In this document: positions 46,746 to 55,274 of the stretch, in pieces
Layout of the letters: each line of letters starts with the position of its first letter
Numbering within the stretch: the first letter of the stretch is position 1
Source of the DNA: Caballeronia sp. Lep1P3
GTDB lineage: Bacteria > Pseudomonadota > Gammaproteobacteria > Burkholderiales > Burkholderiaceae
Direction: 5' to 3'
Assembly: GCF_022879595.1 (NCBI RefSeq)
Contig: NZ_CP084265.1
Location: 1,426,001 to 1,490,000, forward strand
Length of the DNA stretch: 64,000 bases
Notes under the pieces: model-generated
Databases searched by the model: none
Seen by the model: only the letters and a program-made list of their open reading frames with translations
Told to the model about the DNA's origin: nothing
Position numbers and translations under genes: made by a program

Positions 46746-48029
46746 ATGCACTCTTCCTCTGCACCCACGCTGGCCGCGCGCCGCTGGTGGGCAATCATGC
46801 CGATCGTCTTCATCACCTACAGCCTCGCGTATCTGGACCGCGCGAACTATGGCTTCGCTTCGGCGGCGGGCATCAATTCGGACCTCGGCATCAGCAAGGG
46901 CCTGTCGTCGCTGATCGGCGCGCTGTTCTTCCTCGGCTACTTCTTCTTTCAGATTCCGGGCGCGATCTACGCGGAACGCCGCAGTGTGAAGAAGCTCGTG
47001 TTCTGGAGCCTCGTGCTGTGGGGCGGCTGCGCGGCGGCGACGGGCATGGTGAGCAACATTCCCTCGCTGATGGCCATACGCTTCGTGCTCGGCATCGTCG
47101 AGGCGGCGGTCATGCCCGCGATGCTCGTCTTCATCGCGAACTGGTTCACGAAGGCGGAACGCTCGCGGGCGAACACCTTCCTGATTCTCGGCAATCCGGT
47201 GACGGTGCTGTGGATGTCGGTGGTATCGGGCTATCTCGTCAACTCGTTCGGCTGGCGCCACATGTTCATCGCCGAAGGGCTGCCCGCGGTCGTGTGGGCG
47301 GTGATCTGGTGGTTCATCGTGAAGGACAAGCCCGCACAGGTGAGCTGGCTCTCCGACCAGGAAAAGCGCGACCTGGATGCGACGCTGCGCGCGGAGCAGG
47401 CCGCGATCAAGCCGGTGAAGAATTACGGCGAGGCGTTCAAGTCGCCGGCCGTTATCAAGCTGTGCGCGCAGTATTTCTGCTGGAGCATCGGCGTGTATGG
47501 CTTCGTGCTGTGGCTGCCGTCGATTCTCAAGAGCGGCTCGACGCTCGGCATGGTCGAGACGGGCTGGCTCTCCGCGGTGCCGTATCTCGCGGCGACCATC
47601 GCGATGTTGCTGGCTTCGTGGGCGTCCGACAAGCTGCAGGTCCGCAAGGCGTTCGTGTGGCCGTTCCTGCTGATCGGCGCCATTGCGTTCGCCGGTTCCT
47701 ATCTGCTCGGCTCGGCGAACTTCTGGGCTTCGTACACGTTGCTCGTGATCGCGGGCGCGGCGATGTATGCACCGTATGGGCCTTTCTTCGCGATCGTGCC
47801 CGAGTTGTTGCCGAAGAACGTCGCCGGTGGCGCGATGGCGCTCATCAACAGCATGGGGGCGCTCGGTTCGTTCGTGGGATCGTATGTGGTCGGGTATCTG
47901 AACGGTGCCACTGGGTCGCCGGCTGCCTCGTATGTGTTCATGAGCGTTGCGTTGCTCGCCGCTGTATGGCTGACGCTGGCTGTCAAGCCTCAAGGTGCAG
48001 TGCGTGCCGGTGCGGTTGCGGGTTCATGA
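46746..48029 (+). CDS. kguT: 2-ketogluconate MFS transporter KguT
   Basis: 427 residues with 12 predicted membrane segments, anion:cation symporter type of the major facilitator superfamily (as GudP/KguT): SLAYLDRANYGFASAAG in the first helices, the RFVLGIVEAAVMPA motif and a large central loop. Proton-driven uptake of 2-ketogluconate is inferred from the neighbours. Confidence 0.87.
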   Translation: MHSSSAPTLAARRWWAIMPIVFITYSLAYLDRANYGFASAAGINSDLGISKGLSSLIGALFFLGYFFFQIPGAIYAERRSVKKLVFWSLVLWGGCAAATGMVSNIPSLMAIRFVLGIVEAAVMPAMLVFIANWFTKAERSRANTFLILGNPVTVLWMSVVSGYLVNSFGWRHMFIAEGLPAVVWAVIWWFIVKDKPAQVSWLSDQEKRDLDATLRAEQAAIKPVKNYGEAFKSPAVIKLCAQYFCWSIGVYGFVLWLPSILKSGSTLGMVETGWLSAVPYLAATIAMLLASWASDKLQVRKAFVWPFLLIGAIAFAGSYLLGSANFWASYTLLVIAGAAMYAPYGPFFAIVPELLPKNVAGGAMALINSMGALGSFVGSYVVGYLNGATGSPAASYVFMSVALLAAVWLTLAVKPQGAVRAGAVAGS

Positions 48030-48147
48030 TGTTGGATATCCTAAGTAATTCGCCGGTCTATTCGGCTCTTGGCGCAAGACGCGATACCGGACGCAAAGAA
48101 AGATCGAATCCCGCCTGTCAGAGGCAAAAACAACCTTGGGTCGAGTC

Positions 48148-49110
48148 ATGAAAATCGTAGCCTACAAGCCGTTGCCGTCCGATGTGGAAGCCTATCTGCG
48201 CACGCACGCGGATCTGGTGACGGTGGACCCGAAGGACGAGGCCGCATTCGTGGCGGCGCTGAAGGACGCGGATGGCGCCATCGGTGCAAGCGTGAAGATC
48301 ACGCCCGCCATGATCGAAGGGGCGACGCGCCTCAAAGCACTATCGACGGTATCGGTGGGCTTCGATAATTTCGATGTCGCCGACCTCACGCGCCGAGGCA
48401 TCGTTCTCACGCATACGCCGGACGTGCTCACCGAATCCACCGCCGACACCGTGTTCGCGCTGATTCTCGCAAGCGCGCGGCGCGTCGTCGAACTGGCGGA
48501 ATGGGTCAAGCAGGGCAACTGGAAGGGCAGCATCGGCGAAGCCTGTTTCGGTGTCGACGTGCAGGGCAAGACGCTCGGCATCGTCGGGCTGGGACGCATC
48601 GGCGGGGCCGTGGCCCGGCGCGCTGCGCTCGGCTTTCGAATGAATGTGCTCTACACCAATCGTCATCGCAACGAACAGGCCGAGAAGGACTATGGCGCAC
48701 GGCGCGTCGAACTGGACGAACTGCTCGCGCAATCCGACTTCGTCTGCCTGCAGGTTCCGCTCACGCCTGAAACGCGCGGTCTCATCGGGGCGAACGAGTT
48801 GAAGAAGATGAAGCGCAGCGCGATCCTCATCAACGCGTCGCGCGGGCCGACCGTCGATGAAGCCGCGCTCATCGAAGCCCTCAGAGACGGCACGATTCTC
48901 GCGGCCGGTCTCGACGTGTTCGAGCATGAGCCGTTATCCGCGGACTCGCCGTTGCTCAGGATGAAGAACGTGGTCGCGCTGCCGCACATCGGTTCGGCCA
49001 CGCACGAGACACGTCACGCGATGAACCGCAATGCAGCCGAGAACCTCATCGGCGCGCTCAACGGTACGCTCACCGAAAACATCGTGAACCGCGAAGTCCG
49101 CATGCGCTGA
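48148..49110 (+). CDS. kguD: D-isomer 2-hydroxyacid dehydrogenase, 2-keto-6-phosphogluconate reductase KguD
   Basis: 320 residues. NAD(P)-binding GLGRIGGAVARRA (about 149-161), catalytic Arg in NASRGPTVDE, Glu in FEHEPL and His in LPHIGSATHETR. In the operon it would reduce 2-keto-6-phosphogluconate to 6-phosphogluconate, which enters central metabolism. The ATG at 48148 is preferred to a TTG at 48136. A hairpin GCGCATG-N6-CATGCGC (49130-49149) follows and could partly end transcription. Confidence 0.86.
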   Translation: MKIVAYKPLPSDVEAYLRTHADLVTVDPKDEAAFVAALKDADGAIGASVKITPAMIEGATRLKALSTVSVGFDNFDVADLTRRGIVLTHTPDVLTESTADTVFALILASARRVVELAEWVKQGNWKGSIGEACFGVDVQGKTLGIVGLGRIGGAVARRAALGFRMNVLYTNRHRNEQAEKDYGARRVELDELLAQSDFVCLQVPLTPETRGLIGANELKKMKRSAILINASRGPTVDEAALIEALRDGTILAAGLDVFEHEPLSADSPLLRMKNVVALPHIGSATHETRHAMNRNAAENLIGALNGTLTENIVNREVRMR

Positions 49111-49215
49111 CAACGATGGGACGGAGCAGGCGCATGCGCTAACATGCGCTTCTCGCGCAGTGCATCGCATGCTAGCGCGATGCCTTCGCCGTTTGACGCA
49201 CGAGCCTCCACCATC

Positions 49216-50310
49216 ATGTCCGACGACCCCGACAAAGAGATTCATCGCCCGCCCGCAGTGCGACCTCGTCGCGCGACCATCACCGACGTTGCGCGCGAGG
49301 CAGGCACCGGCAAGACCAGCATTTCGCGCTATCTGAACGGCGAGACCGGCGTGCTGTCGCCTGACTTGCGCGAGCGCATCGAAGCGGCCATCGCGAAGCT
49401 CGATTACCGGCCGAACCAGATGGCGCGCGGCCTGAAACGCGGGCGCAACCGGCTGATCGGCATGTTGCTCGCGGACCTGACCAATCCATATTCCGTCGAA
49501 GTGTTGCAGGGCGTCGAAGCCGCATGCCATGCGCTCGGCTATATGCCGCTCATCTGTCACGCCGCGAACGAAGTCGACATGGAGCGGCGTTATCTGCAAT
49601 TGCTCACGACCTATCGCGTGGAGGGTGTCATCGTGAACGCGCTCGGCGTGAAAGAGGAGCTGCTGCAGGCCTTCGCGCAAGGCGGCATACCGGTGGTGCT
49701 CGTGGACCGCACGGTGGAAGGCATCGTCACCGATATGGTCGGCCTCGACAATGCCGCAGCCGCCGCAATCGCGACGCGTCACCTCGTCGATGAAGGCTTC
49801 GACGAACTGTTGTTCCTCGTGCAGCCCGTCATGCACGTCAGCTCGCGGCGCTTGCGAGAAGCCTCGTTTCGCGAGACGGTCGCGGCGCTCGACGCACACG
49901 GTTCTACGCTCATCGTCGATCTCGCCGATGCGTCCGCCGCGCTCGTCGAACTGGATCGCCGCATCGAAGCCGCGCGCACGGCGCAAAGGCGGGTTGCACT
50001 TTTCGCGGCGAACGGTCCCGTTGCGCTGCGCGTGGCGGTACATCTCAAGGAGCGATACGGCGCGGACTGGCAAGCGAGCGTCGCGCTGATGTCCATCGAC
50101 GATTCAGAATGGGCGCAACTCGCCGGCATGACGGCGGTTCGGCAGCCGACCTACGACATCGGCCGGCGCGCGGTGGAGTTTCTGCACGAGCGGCTCGGCG
50201 GGACACTCGTGCCCCCGCGCGAGTGCCTGCTGCCGGGCGAACTGATCGTGCGATCCTCGACGCGGCATGCGGCCGGCAAAATTTTGCATGCAACATGCCA
50301 GGGAACGTGA
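49216..50310 (+). CDS. ptxS: LacI-family transcriptional regulator, PtxS-like
   Basis: 364 residues: LacI helix-turn-helix and hinge (ATITDVAREAGTGKTSISRYLNGETG ... GLKRGRNRLIGMLLAD) and a periplasmic-binding-protein-like sensor domain. Its place after kguEKTD and the GGAACCGGTTCC palindrome before kguE support a PtxS role as 2-ketogluconate-responsive repressor; in Pseudomonas ptxS lies beside the same genes. Starts at 49144 and 49180 are also in frame. Oddly, the last ~13 residues (RHAAGKILHATCQ) are encoded by a GCATGC/TTTTGCA palindromic element, so the element appears to have formed or replaced the gene end. Confidence 0.85.
   Translation: MSDDPDKEIHRPPAVRPRRATITDVAREAGTGKTSISRYLNGETGVLSPDLRERIEAAIAKLDYRPNQMARGLKRGRNRLIGMLLADLTNPYSVEVLQGVEAACHALGYMPLICHAANEVDMERRYLQLLTTYRVEGVIVNALGVKEELLQAFAQGGIPVVLVDRTVEGIVTDMVGLDNAAAAAIATRHLVDEGFDELLFLVQPVMHVSSRRLREASFRETVAALDAHGSTLIVDLADASAALVELDRRIEAARTAQRRVALFAANGPVALRVAVHLKERYGADWQASVALMSIDDSEWAQLAGMTAVRQPTYDIGRRAVEFLHERLGGTLVPPRECLLPGELIVRSSTRHAAGKILHATCQGT
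50264..50299. repeat. Nested palindromic element overlapping ptxS 3' end
   Basis: Outer arms GGCATG (50264-50269) and CATGCC (50294-50299) enclose the perfect 12-bp palindrome GCAAAATTTTGC (50276-50287) and TTTTGCATGC. Same words as in the 17.5-kb array units. Confidence 0.6.
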
Positions 50311-50321
50311 AGGAAATCTGA

Positions 50322-51134
50322 ATGGTCAGTCTCTCGACGCTCGCGAGCCTCGTGCTTGCGACCCTCATCGTCGCCGCAATGCCGATCGTGCTGTATCGAA
50401 AGGTGCGCGCGCGCTACGGACTCGTGCCGCGCGAGCCGACGCTCGGCATCGCGGTGTTCGCGCTCTTCGCGATGGTCATCGAGCGCGGGCTGCACGGCTT
50501 CGTGCTGGGCAATTCGGTCACATCGGGATGGCTCACGAATCCGGTCGTCTTCGTGATTTATGCCGCGCTCGCTGCGGGCGTCTGCGAGGAAGTCGGGCGT
50601 TTTCTCGGCATGAAGTGGCTGATCCGGCGCGATCCGGCAACGCTCGGACGAGCAGGTCCGGCACTCGGCTATGGCATCGGCCACGGCGGGGCGGAAGCGT
50701 GGATCGTCGGCGTGCTCGTCCAGGTGCAATGGATTTTGTATGCGATCCTCGCGAACCGCGGCACGCTCGATTCGCATTTCGGAAGCGCACCGCTCGATGC
50801 CGTCGCGCGCATTCACATGGTGCTGTTGAGCCTGTCGCCGGTGTCGGCGGGCATTTTCCTCGTCGAGCGCGCGAGCGCGTTCGTCTTTCAGCTCGGCTTC
50901 TCGGCGCTCATGTGGCAGATGTTGCGCGAGCGCTCGCGCGCGGCGCCCGGCGTGCTGATCGCGGCACATGCGCTCGTCGGTTTGCCGGCCGCGCTGTTTC
51001 AGGCGCACATGATTCCGCTCGTCGCCGCCGATGCCGTCTATCTCGTGCTCGGCGTGATCGTGGCGATGGCGCTCGTGCGCTACTATCGCCGCGTCGGGCC
51101 CGACAAGCGCGCCGGCGCGACGCCTCAATCCTGA
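50322..51134 (+). CDS. YhfC-family intramembrane protease-like protein
   Basis: 270 residues with about eight membrane segments. Conserved acidic and His motifs inside helices, AGVCEEVGRFLG (about 86-97) and GYGIGHGGAEA (about 115-125), fit the YhfC group of glutamic-type intramembrane peptidases distantly related to CAAX proteases. The substrate is unknown. It starts 11 bp after ptxS, so it may be read through from it, but a functional link is not evident. Confidence 0.7.
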   Translation: MVSLSTLASLVLATLIVAAMPIVLYRKVRARYGLVPREPTLGIAVFALFAMVIERGLHGFVLGNSVTSGWLTNPVVFVIYAALAAGVCEEVGRFLGMKWLIRRDPATLGRAGPALGYGIGHGGAEAWIVGVLVQVQWILYAILANRGTLDSHFGSAPLDAVARIHMVLLSLSPVSAGIFLVERASAFVFQLGFSALMWQMLRERSRAAPGVLIAAHALVGLPAALFQAHMIPLVAADAVYLVLGVIVAMALVRYYRRVGPDKRAGATPQS

Positions 51135-51148
51135 ACGACCGGATCAGA

Positions 51149-51514
51149 ATGGACGACTATCAATACGACTGTGCGAGCGCGGACATCGACATGCTCGCGC
51201 ACGTCATCAGCGACCTTTTTCCCGAGCAGACGCAATTCGCGGAGCGCATCGACGAGAGCGGGCGCACGTCGCTCGCGATTCATTACGTGGCCATGCGCTT
51301 CGGCGCGACCGCGCGGCGCATCACGATCGAGGTGCGCTTCGATCCCGCCGCGCTCGGGCGATACCGCGCATTGCCGCCGCGCATGCATGCCCGCAGCTAT
51401 GCGGTGCTGCGCGCCTACGTGGAAGCGACGCTCGGCTCGCTCGAAGAAATGCATGCAAAAGGCGAAACGGTGCCGCGCGAACTCGAAATCGACATGGGCG
51501 ACGACTTCGCCTGA
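51149..51514 (+). CDS. Conserved hypothetical protein, possibly DUF3022
   Basis: 121 residues, no signal or membrane segment, alpha/beta-looking: MDDYQYDCASADIDMLAHVISDLFPEQTQFA, then ATARRITIEVRFDPAALGRYRAL. I recall such proteins as DUF3022 of Burkholderia but am not certain. It begins 14 bp after the YhfC-like gene. Confidence 0.7.
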   Translation: MDDYQYDCASADIDMLAHVISDLFPEQTQFAERIDESGRTSLAIHYVAMRFGATARRITIEVRFDPAALGRYRALPPRMHARSYAVLRAYVEATLGSLEEMHAKGETVPRELEIDMGDDFA

Positions 51515-51537
51515 GTCTCGCGGATCGAGTCCGCCTT

Positions 51538-51966
51538 TCAGACGTCGCGATACACCTTGGCGAAACGCGCCGCCTTGACGACGCCATAGTCGCCTGGGGC
51601 GTACTGCATGAGCCAGTCGCCGGCGTCGCCGGTCAGCACATCGCCGGCTGCCGAGCGGGCGATGCTGAACGGCTCGCGCATCTCTTTCGCAAGCACGACG
51701 CTCGGCCGGTTGCGATACGCGCCCGGTTCGCCATGCGCGATGCCGCCTTCAGGCGCGTACTTCGCGTCGAAACGTTCTCTGGATACGACCCAGCGCTCGC
51801 CCGATGCTCCGGTGACGATGGCATCGCCGGGCGCATAGCGGTTCGGCCCTTCGAGGCTCATCAGTTCGCCGGCCACGGCGGCAAATTCGACGGCGACGGT
51901 TTCGTTCTTCACGACGCGGCGCGCGGCCGGGTCGGAGGTGAGGTCGGGTTCGGAGAGCTTGAGCAT
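51538..51966 (-). CDS. PGDYG-type hypothetical protein
   Basis: 142 residues with two copies of an APGD motif: NRYAPGDAIVTG and MQYAPGDYGVVKAARF, separated by ~75 residues, together with RERFDAKYAPEGG. This PGDYG signature marks a small family of unknown role. The gene is convergent with the 121-residue gene and cytoplasmic by sequence. Confidence 0.7.
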   Translation of the reverse strand: MLKLSEPDLTSDPAARRVVKNETVAVEFAAVAGELMSLEGPNRYAPGDAIVTGASGERWVVSRERFDAKYAPEGGIAHGEPGAYRNRPSVVLAKEMREPFSIARSAAGDVLTGDAGDWLMQYAPGDYGVVKAARFAKVYRDV

Positions 51967-52033
51967 GAGCGACAGAGGTTTCGTTTCAGGGGCGAAATGC
52001 TAACCGCATTTGCGGCCGCTTGCATGCATAAGG

Positions 52034-52050
52034 CCGCATGCAGCATGCGG
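52034..52050. repeat. Perfect 17-bp palindrome CCGCATGC-A-GCATGCGG
   Basis: Lies between the PGDYG gene and the Spy-like gene, followed by TATGCAAAAC. On the minus strand it reads TTTTGCATACCGCATGC, close to the opening of the 17.5-kb array units. Confidence 0.65.
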
Positions 52051-52061
52051 TATGCAAAACA

Positions 52062-52091
52062 CAAAAAAGCCCGCATCGATCGATGCGGGCT
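52062..52091 (-). terminator. Terminator of the Spy-like gene
   Basis: Perfect hairpin AGCCCGCATCGA / TCGATGCGGGCT, followed on the minus strand by TTTTTTGTGTTTTG, 28 bp past the stop. Confidence 0.88.
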
Positions 52092-52119
52092 CCGTGCACT
52101 TCCACGCTGCGAAACCAGC

Positions 52120-52656
52120 TTACGGCTTCACCGTCGATGCCGCGTCCGCGCTGGATGCGCGCGGGTGGCGCCGCGCATGGTCGTGCCGTCCGCGGCCCTG
52201 GCCTTCGCGACGGAAGCTCGTGTCCGCGAGCTTCTTCTGCTCCGGCGAAAGGCTCGCGTACAGCGGCTCGAATGCATCGACGAGGCGCTTCGTGCCGTCC
52301 GCGTTCGCCTGCGTGATCTGCTGATATTGCTTCATGTCGTCGAGGGCGGACATGGTGTCGCGCTGCGCGATGCGCTGGCGGTAGAGGTCGCCCATCGTGC
52401 GGGCGTTCTCGCGCATCACATCGGCGAAAGCGGACCACTGCGTTTCCTCTGCCGCCGTGATCTTGAGGCTCGAGTGCAGTTGCGCGATGCGCTCCTCGAC
52501 GCGCGCCTCGCGCTTCGAACCTGGGGGCGCGGACGCAGCGGCCGATACTGCCGCGGACGAAGCGGACGCGGGCGCAGTCGCCGCGGGCGCGGACGATTGC
52601 GCAAAGACTGCGGTAACGGCGCAGGACGCCGCCAGTGCGACCAGTGTTTTCTTCAT
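52120..52656 (-). CDS. Periplasmic Spy/CpxP (LTxxQ) family protein
   Basis: 178 residues. Signal peptide MKKTLVALAASCAVTAVFA, cleaved after residue 19, an Ala/Ser-rich linker, then a helical hairpin domain with two LTxxQ-like motifs (ITAAEETQW and LSPEQKKLA). Family members are ATP-independent periplasmic chaperones or stress sensors. C-terminus rich in His and Arg (GRGRHDHARRHPR), possibly metal-binding. Monocistronic with its own terminator. Confidence 0.85.
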   Translation of the reverse strand: MKKTLVALAASCAVTAVFAQSSAPAATAPASASSAAVSAAASAPPGSKREARVEERIAQLHSSLKITAAEETQWSAFADVMRENARTMGDLYRQRIAQRDTMSALDDMKQYQQITQANADGTKRLVDAFEPLYASLSPEQKKLADTSFRREGQGRGRHDHARRHPRASSADAASTVKP

Positions 52657-52875
52657 TCGGGAATCCTTCGATCGATGGAAAAAGAGGCGCGCCGCGTTCG
52701 GCTGACGATGCGCTGACGGCACACCGGCACGTCGAAAACGGCTGAAACGCCGTCGCCCGCTATTAGTATCACGTTTGGGCGACACTTCGCCTGCTTTGCC
52801 ACAACTGCTTACATCCGATACGTCTCTGGAAAATAGCGGTGGATAATGCATGCCAAATACAAAACAAGGGACGAT

Positions 52876-53331
52876 ATGAGACCGCCGCGCCTCGATCAAC
52901 TCGACGACATCGACCGCAATCTCGTTGCGCTGTTGCAGACGAACGCGCGTGAAAGCGTCGCGAATCTCGCGCGGCAACTCGGCGTCGCGCGCACGACGGT
53001 GATTGCGCGGCTCGCGCGGCTCGAGAAAAACAACGTTATCGCCGGTTATGGCGTGCGGCTCGGCCAGGATGTGCTCGATGCGAGCATTCAGGCCTATGTC
53101 GGCATCAAGCTCGCGCCGAAATACGGCCGCGACGTGCAGAAGCGCTTTGCGCGGATGCCGGAAATCCAGTTGCTCTGCGCGGTGAGCGGCGAGTTCGACT
53201 ACGTCGCGTGGCTGCGGGCAGGCTCGCCCGAGCGCCTGAATGAACTGCTCGACGAAATTGGCGCGCTCGAAGGCGTCGAGCGCACGACCACGTCCATCAT
53301 CCTTGCACGCAAGATCGATCGCGCCGGATAG
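52876..53331 (+). CDS. Lrp/AsnC-family transcriptional regulator
   Basis: 151 residues: N-terminal helix-turn-helix (DDIDRNLVALLQTNARESVANLARQLGVARTTVIARLARLE) and the RAM ligand-binding domain (IQAYVGIKLAPKYGRDVQKRF). The ATG at 52876 has AAGGGA upstream; another at 52846 is in frame. It precedes a saccharopine-dehydrogenase-family gene, a pairing that suggests lysine or a related amino acid as the signal. The 219-bp gap upstream carries the divergent Spy-like promoter. Confidence 0.92.
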   Translation: MRPPRLDQLDDIDRNLVALLQTNARESVANLARQLGVARTTVIARLARLEKNNVIAGYGVRLGQDVLDASIQAYVGIKLAPKYGRDVQKRFARMPEIQLLCAVSGEFDYVAWLRAGSPERLNELLDEIGALEGVERTTTSIILARKIDRAG

Positions 53332-53336
53332 CCGAT

Positions 53337-53461
53337 TGCATACAGAATGCATCGTCGCGTCGTCTGAATGACGAAAAGCATCGTCGATCCGCATCATTTT
53401 GCGTCTAGGATCGGTCGCGGCACGCTCCTACACTGTGTGGCGTCCATGCAAAACGTGCATG
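53337..53461. promoter_or_regulatory. Two TGCAT-type inverted repeats upstream of the dehydrogenase gene
   Basis: TGCAT-ACAGA-ATGCA (53337-53351) and CATGCA-AAACG-TGCATG (53445-53461), both with 5-bp loops, in the 157-bp gap between the Lrp gene and the dehydrogenase gene. The second ends 27 bp before the start codon. Candidate Lrp binding sites. Confidence 0.4.
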
Positions 53462-53488
53462 CACCGCCCCTCACAAAAGGAGACGAAC

Positions 53489-54622
53489 ATGAAAGTGGCA
53501 ATCGTCGGCGCCGGTCTCATCGGCCAAAGCATCGCTCATCTGCTCGGAGAAACGGGGGACTTCGACGTCGTCGCGTTCGATCGCGACGAACACGCGCTCG
53601 CGAAGCTCGATGCGCAAGGCATCGCCACGCGCCGCGTCGATTCCGCCGATGCGCCCGCGTTGCGTCACGCGCTGTCGGGCTTCGATGCGCTCGTCAATGC
53701 GCTGCCGTATTACCTGGCGATCGGCGTCGCATCGGCGGCGAAGGCGGCGGGCGTGCATTACTTCGATCTGACCGAAGACGTGCGCGCGACGCACGCGATC
53801 CGCGCCATTGCGGACGGCGCGCAAACCGTGTTCATGCCGCAATGCGGGCTCGCGCCGGGGTTCGTCGGCATCGTCGCGCACGATCTGGCGAAACGTCTCC
53901 ATACGCTGCGCGAGGTGAAGATGCGCGTCGGCGCGCTGCCCGAGTTCCCGACCAACGCGCTGAAATACAACCTGACGTGGAGCATCGACGGGCTCATCAA
54001 CGAGTATTGCCAGCCGTGCGAAGCCGTGCGCGAAGGCCGCGCGCAATGGGTTCAGCCGCTCGAAGGCGTCGAGCATTTTTCGCTCGACGGCATCGAGTAC
54101 GAGGCCTTCAACACATCGGGCGGACTCGGCACGCTATGCGAAACGCTTGCGGGCAAGGTGGAATCGCTCGATTACAAGTCGGTGCGCTATCCCGGCCATC
54201 GCGATCTCATGAAGTTCCTGCTCGACGATCTGCGCATGTCCACCGATCGCGACGGCCTCAAGGCGATCCTCAAACGCGCGGTGCCATCCACGAGGCAGGA
54301 CGTGGTTCTCGTCTTCGTGACGGTGACGGGCATGCGCTCAGAAAGCGACGGGAAGGGCGAAGGCGGCCAACTGGTGCAGGACGTCTTCACGCGCAAGATC
54401 TTCGCGAAGGAAGTCTGCGGCGTGCCGATGAGCGCCATCCAGATCACGACAGCAGGCGCGGTCTGCGCGGAACTCGATCTTTTCCGCGAAGGCGTCCTGC
54501 CGCAAAGCGGCTTCGTGCGGCAGGAACAGGTTCCGCTCGATGCATTCCTGAACAATCGATTCGGCAAGCTGTACGAAGGCGCCAACGCGCTCACGACGAC
54601 GCGGCGGCTCGCGGTCGCATGA
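53489..54622 (+). CDS. Saccharopine dehydrogenase-family NAD(P)-binding enzyme, possibly lysine dehydrogenase
   Basis: 377 residues. Rossmann fold start VAIVGAGLIGQSIAHLLGE and the family segments MPQCGLAPGFVGIVAHDLA, NALKYNLTWSIDGLINEYC and NTSGGLGTLCETLAGKV. Length (~380) and the neighbouring Lrp regulator fit lysine 6-dehydrogenase or a related lysine-degrading enzyme; saccharopine reductase is an alternative. Good AAAAGGAGA site. Confidence 0.83.
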   Translation: MKVAIVGAGLIGQSIAHLLGETGDFDVVAFDRDEHALAKLDAQGIATRRVDSADAPALRHALSGFDALVNALPYYLAIGVASAAKAAGVHYFDLTEDVRATHAIRAIADGAQTVFMPQCGLAPGFVGIVAHDLAKRLHTLREVKMRVGALPEFPTNALKYNLTWSIDGLINEYCQPCEAVREGRAQWVQPLEGVEHFSLDGIEYEAFNTSGGLGTLCETLAGKVESLDYKSVRYPGHRDLMKFLLDDLRMSTDRDGLKAILKRAVPSTRQDVVLVFVTVTGMRSESDGKGEGGQLVQDVFTRKIFAKEVCGVPMSAIQITTAGAVCAELDLFREGVLPQSGFVRQEQVPLDAFLNNRFGKLYEGANALTTTRRLAVA

Positions 54623-54628
54623 ATCGGC

Positions 54629-55222
54629 TCACGTAAGTCGCGAGGGCGCAAGGAGCCGCGCGAGAAGGTCCGCGTCGCTCTCTGGCGACGGCGCGCCGTT
54701 GTCGACGATCACGAAATCGGCGGCGAGCGCGTCGTCGGGAACGAAGAGACGCTGCCGATACTGTTCCCAGTGCGCGAGCTTGTACGCATCGTTCGGATCG
54801 CCGCGCGCGACGATACGTTCGCGCGCCACATCCTCGCTCACCTGCACCCAGACCACGCGAATCGCGACGTCATCGCCGATGCCGAGCCACGCGCGGTCGA
54901 AGAGCCGCCGCTCGCGCACTTCGCGCGTCAGCGGCGCGACCACGACCACACTCACGCCCAGCGCGAGATTCTCGGCGGCGGTATCGATGAGACTGCGATA
55001 TTCCGGGTCGCGCAGCCGGCTCAGGAAAAGCGGGCTGTCGCGGTCGTGCGGATCGCCGGTGAGCGCGCCGATGGCCGCCGCGCTGTACGCGCCGTAGACC
55101 GTGTCCTTGTCGAGCAGGCAGAAAGGCTCGCCCGTCGCGCGCATGAGCGGCTTGAAAAGGCGCCTCGCGAGCGTCGTCTTGCCCGCGCCCGCGTGACCGC
55201 AAAAGAAGAGCAGATGCTTCAT
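54629..55222 (-). CDS. P-loop kinase/ATPase of unknown substrate
   Basis: 197 residues. Walker A GHAGAGKTT (9-17), LLDKDTVYGAY, VVVVAPLTREVRER and a lid-like RIVARGDPNDAYKL. It looks like a small nucleotide- or metabolite-kinase-like AAA_33 protein. The start at Met 55222 matches the beginning of the fold; the 36-bp longer frame adds only a basic leader. Convergent with the dehydrogenase gene. Confidence 0.8.
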   Translation of the reverse strand: MKHLLFFCGHAGAGKTTLARRLFKPLMRATGEPFCLLDKDTVYGAYSAAAIGALTGDPHDRDSPLFLSRLRDPEYRSLIDTAAENLALGVSVVVVAPLTREVRERRLFDRAWLGIGDDVAIRVVWVQVSEDVARERIVARGDPNDAYKLAHWEQYRQRLFVPDDALAADFVIVDNGAPSPESDADLLARLLAPSRLT

Positions 55223-55274
55223 GCGCTGGCCTCCGTGCGCGCGCGTCGTTCGCCGCAAGCGCGGCGCGGCGGCA

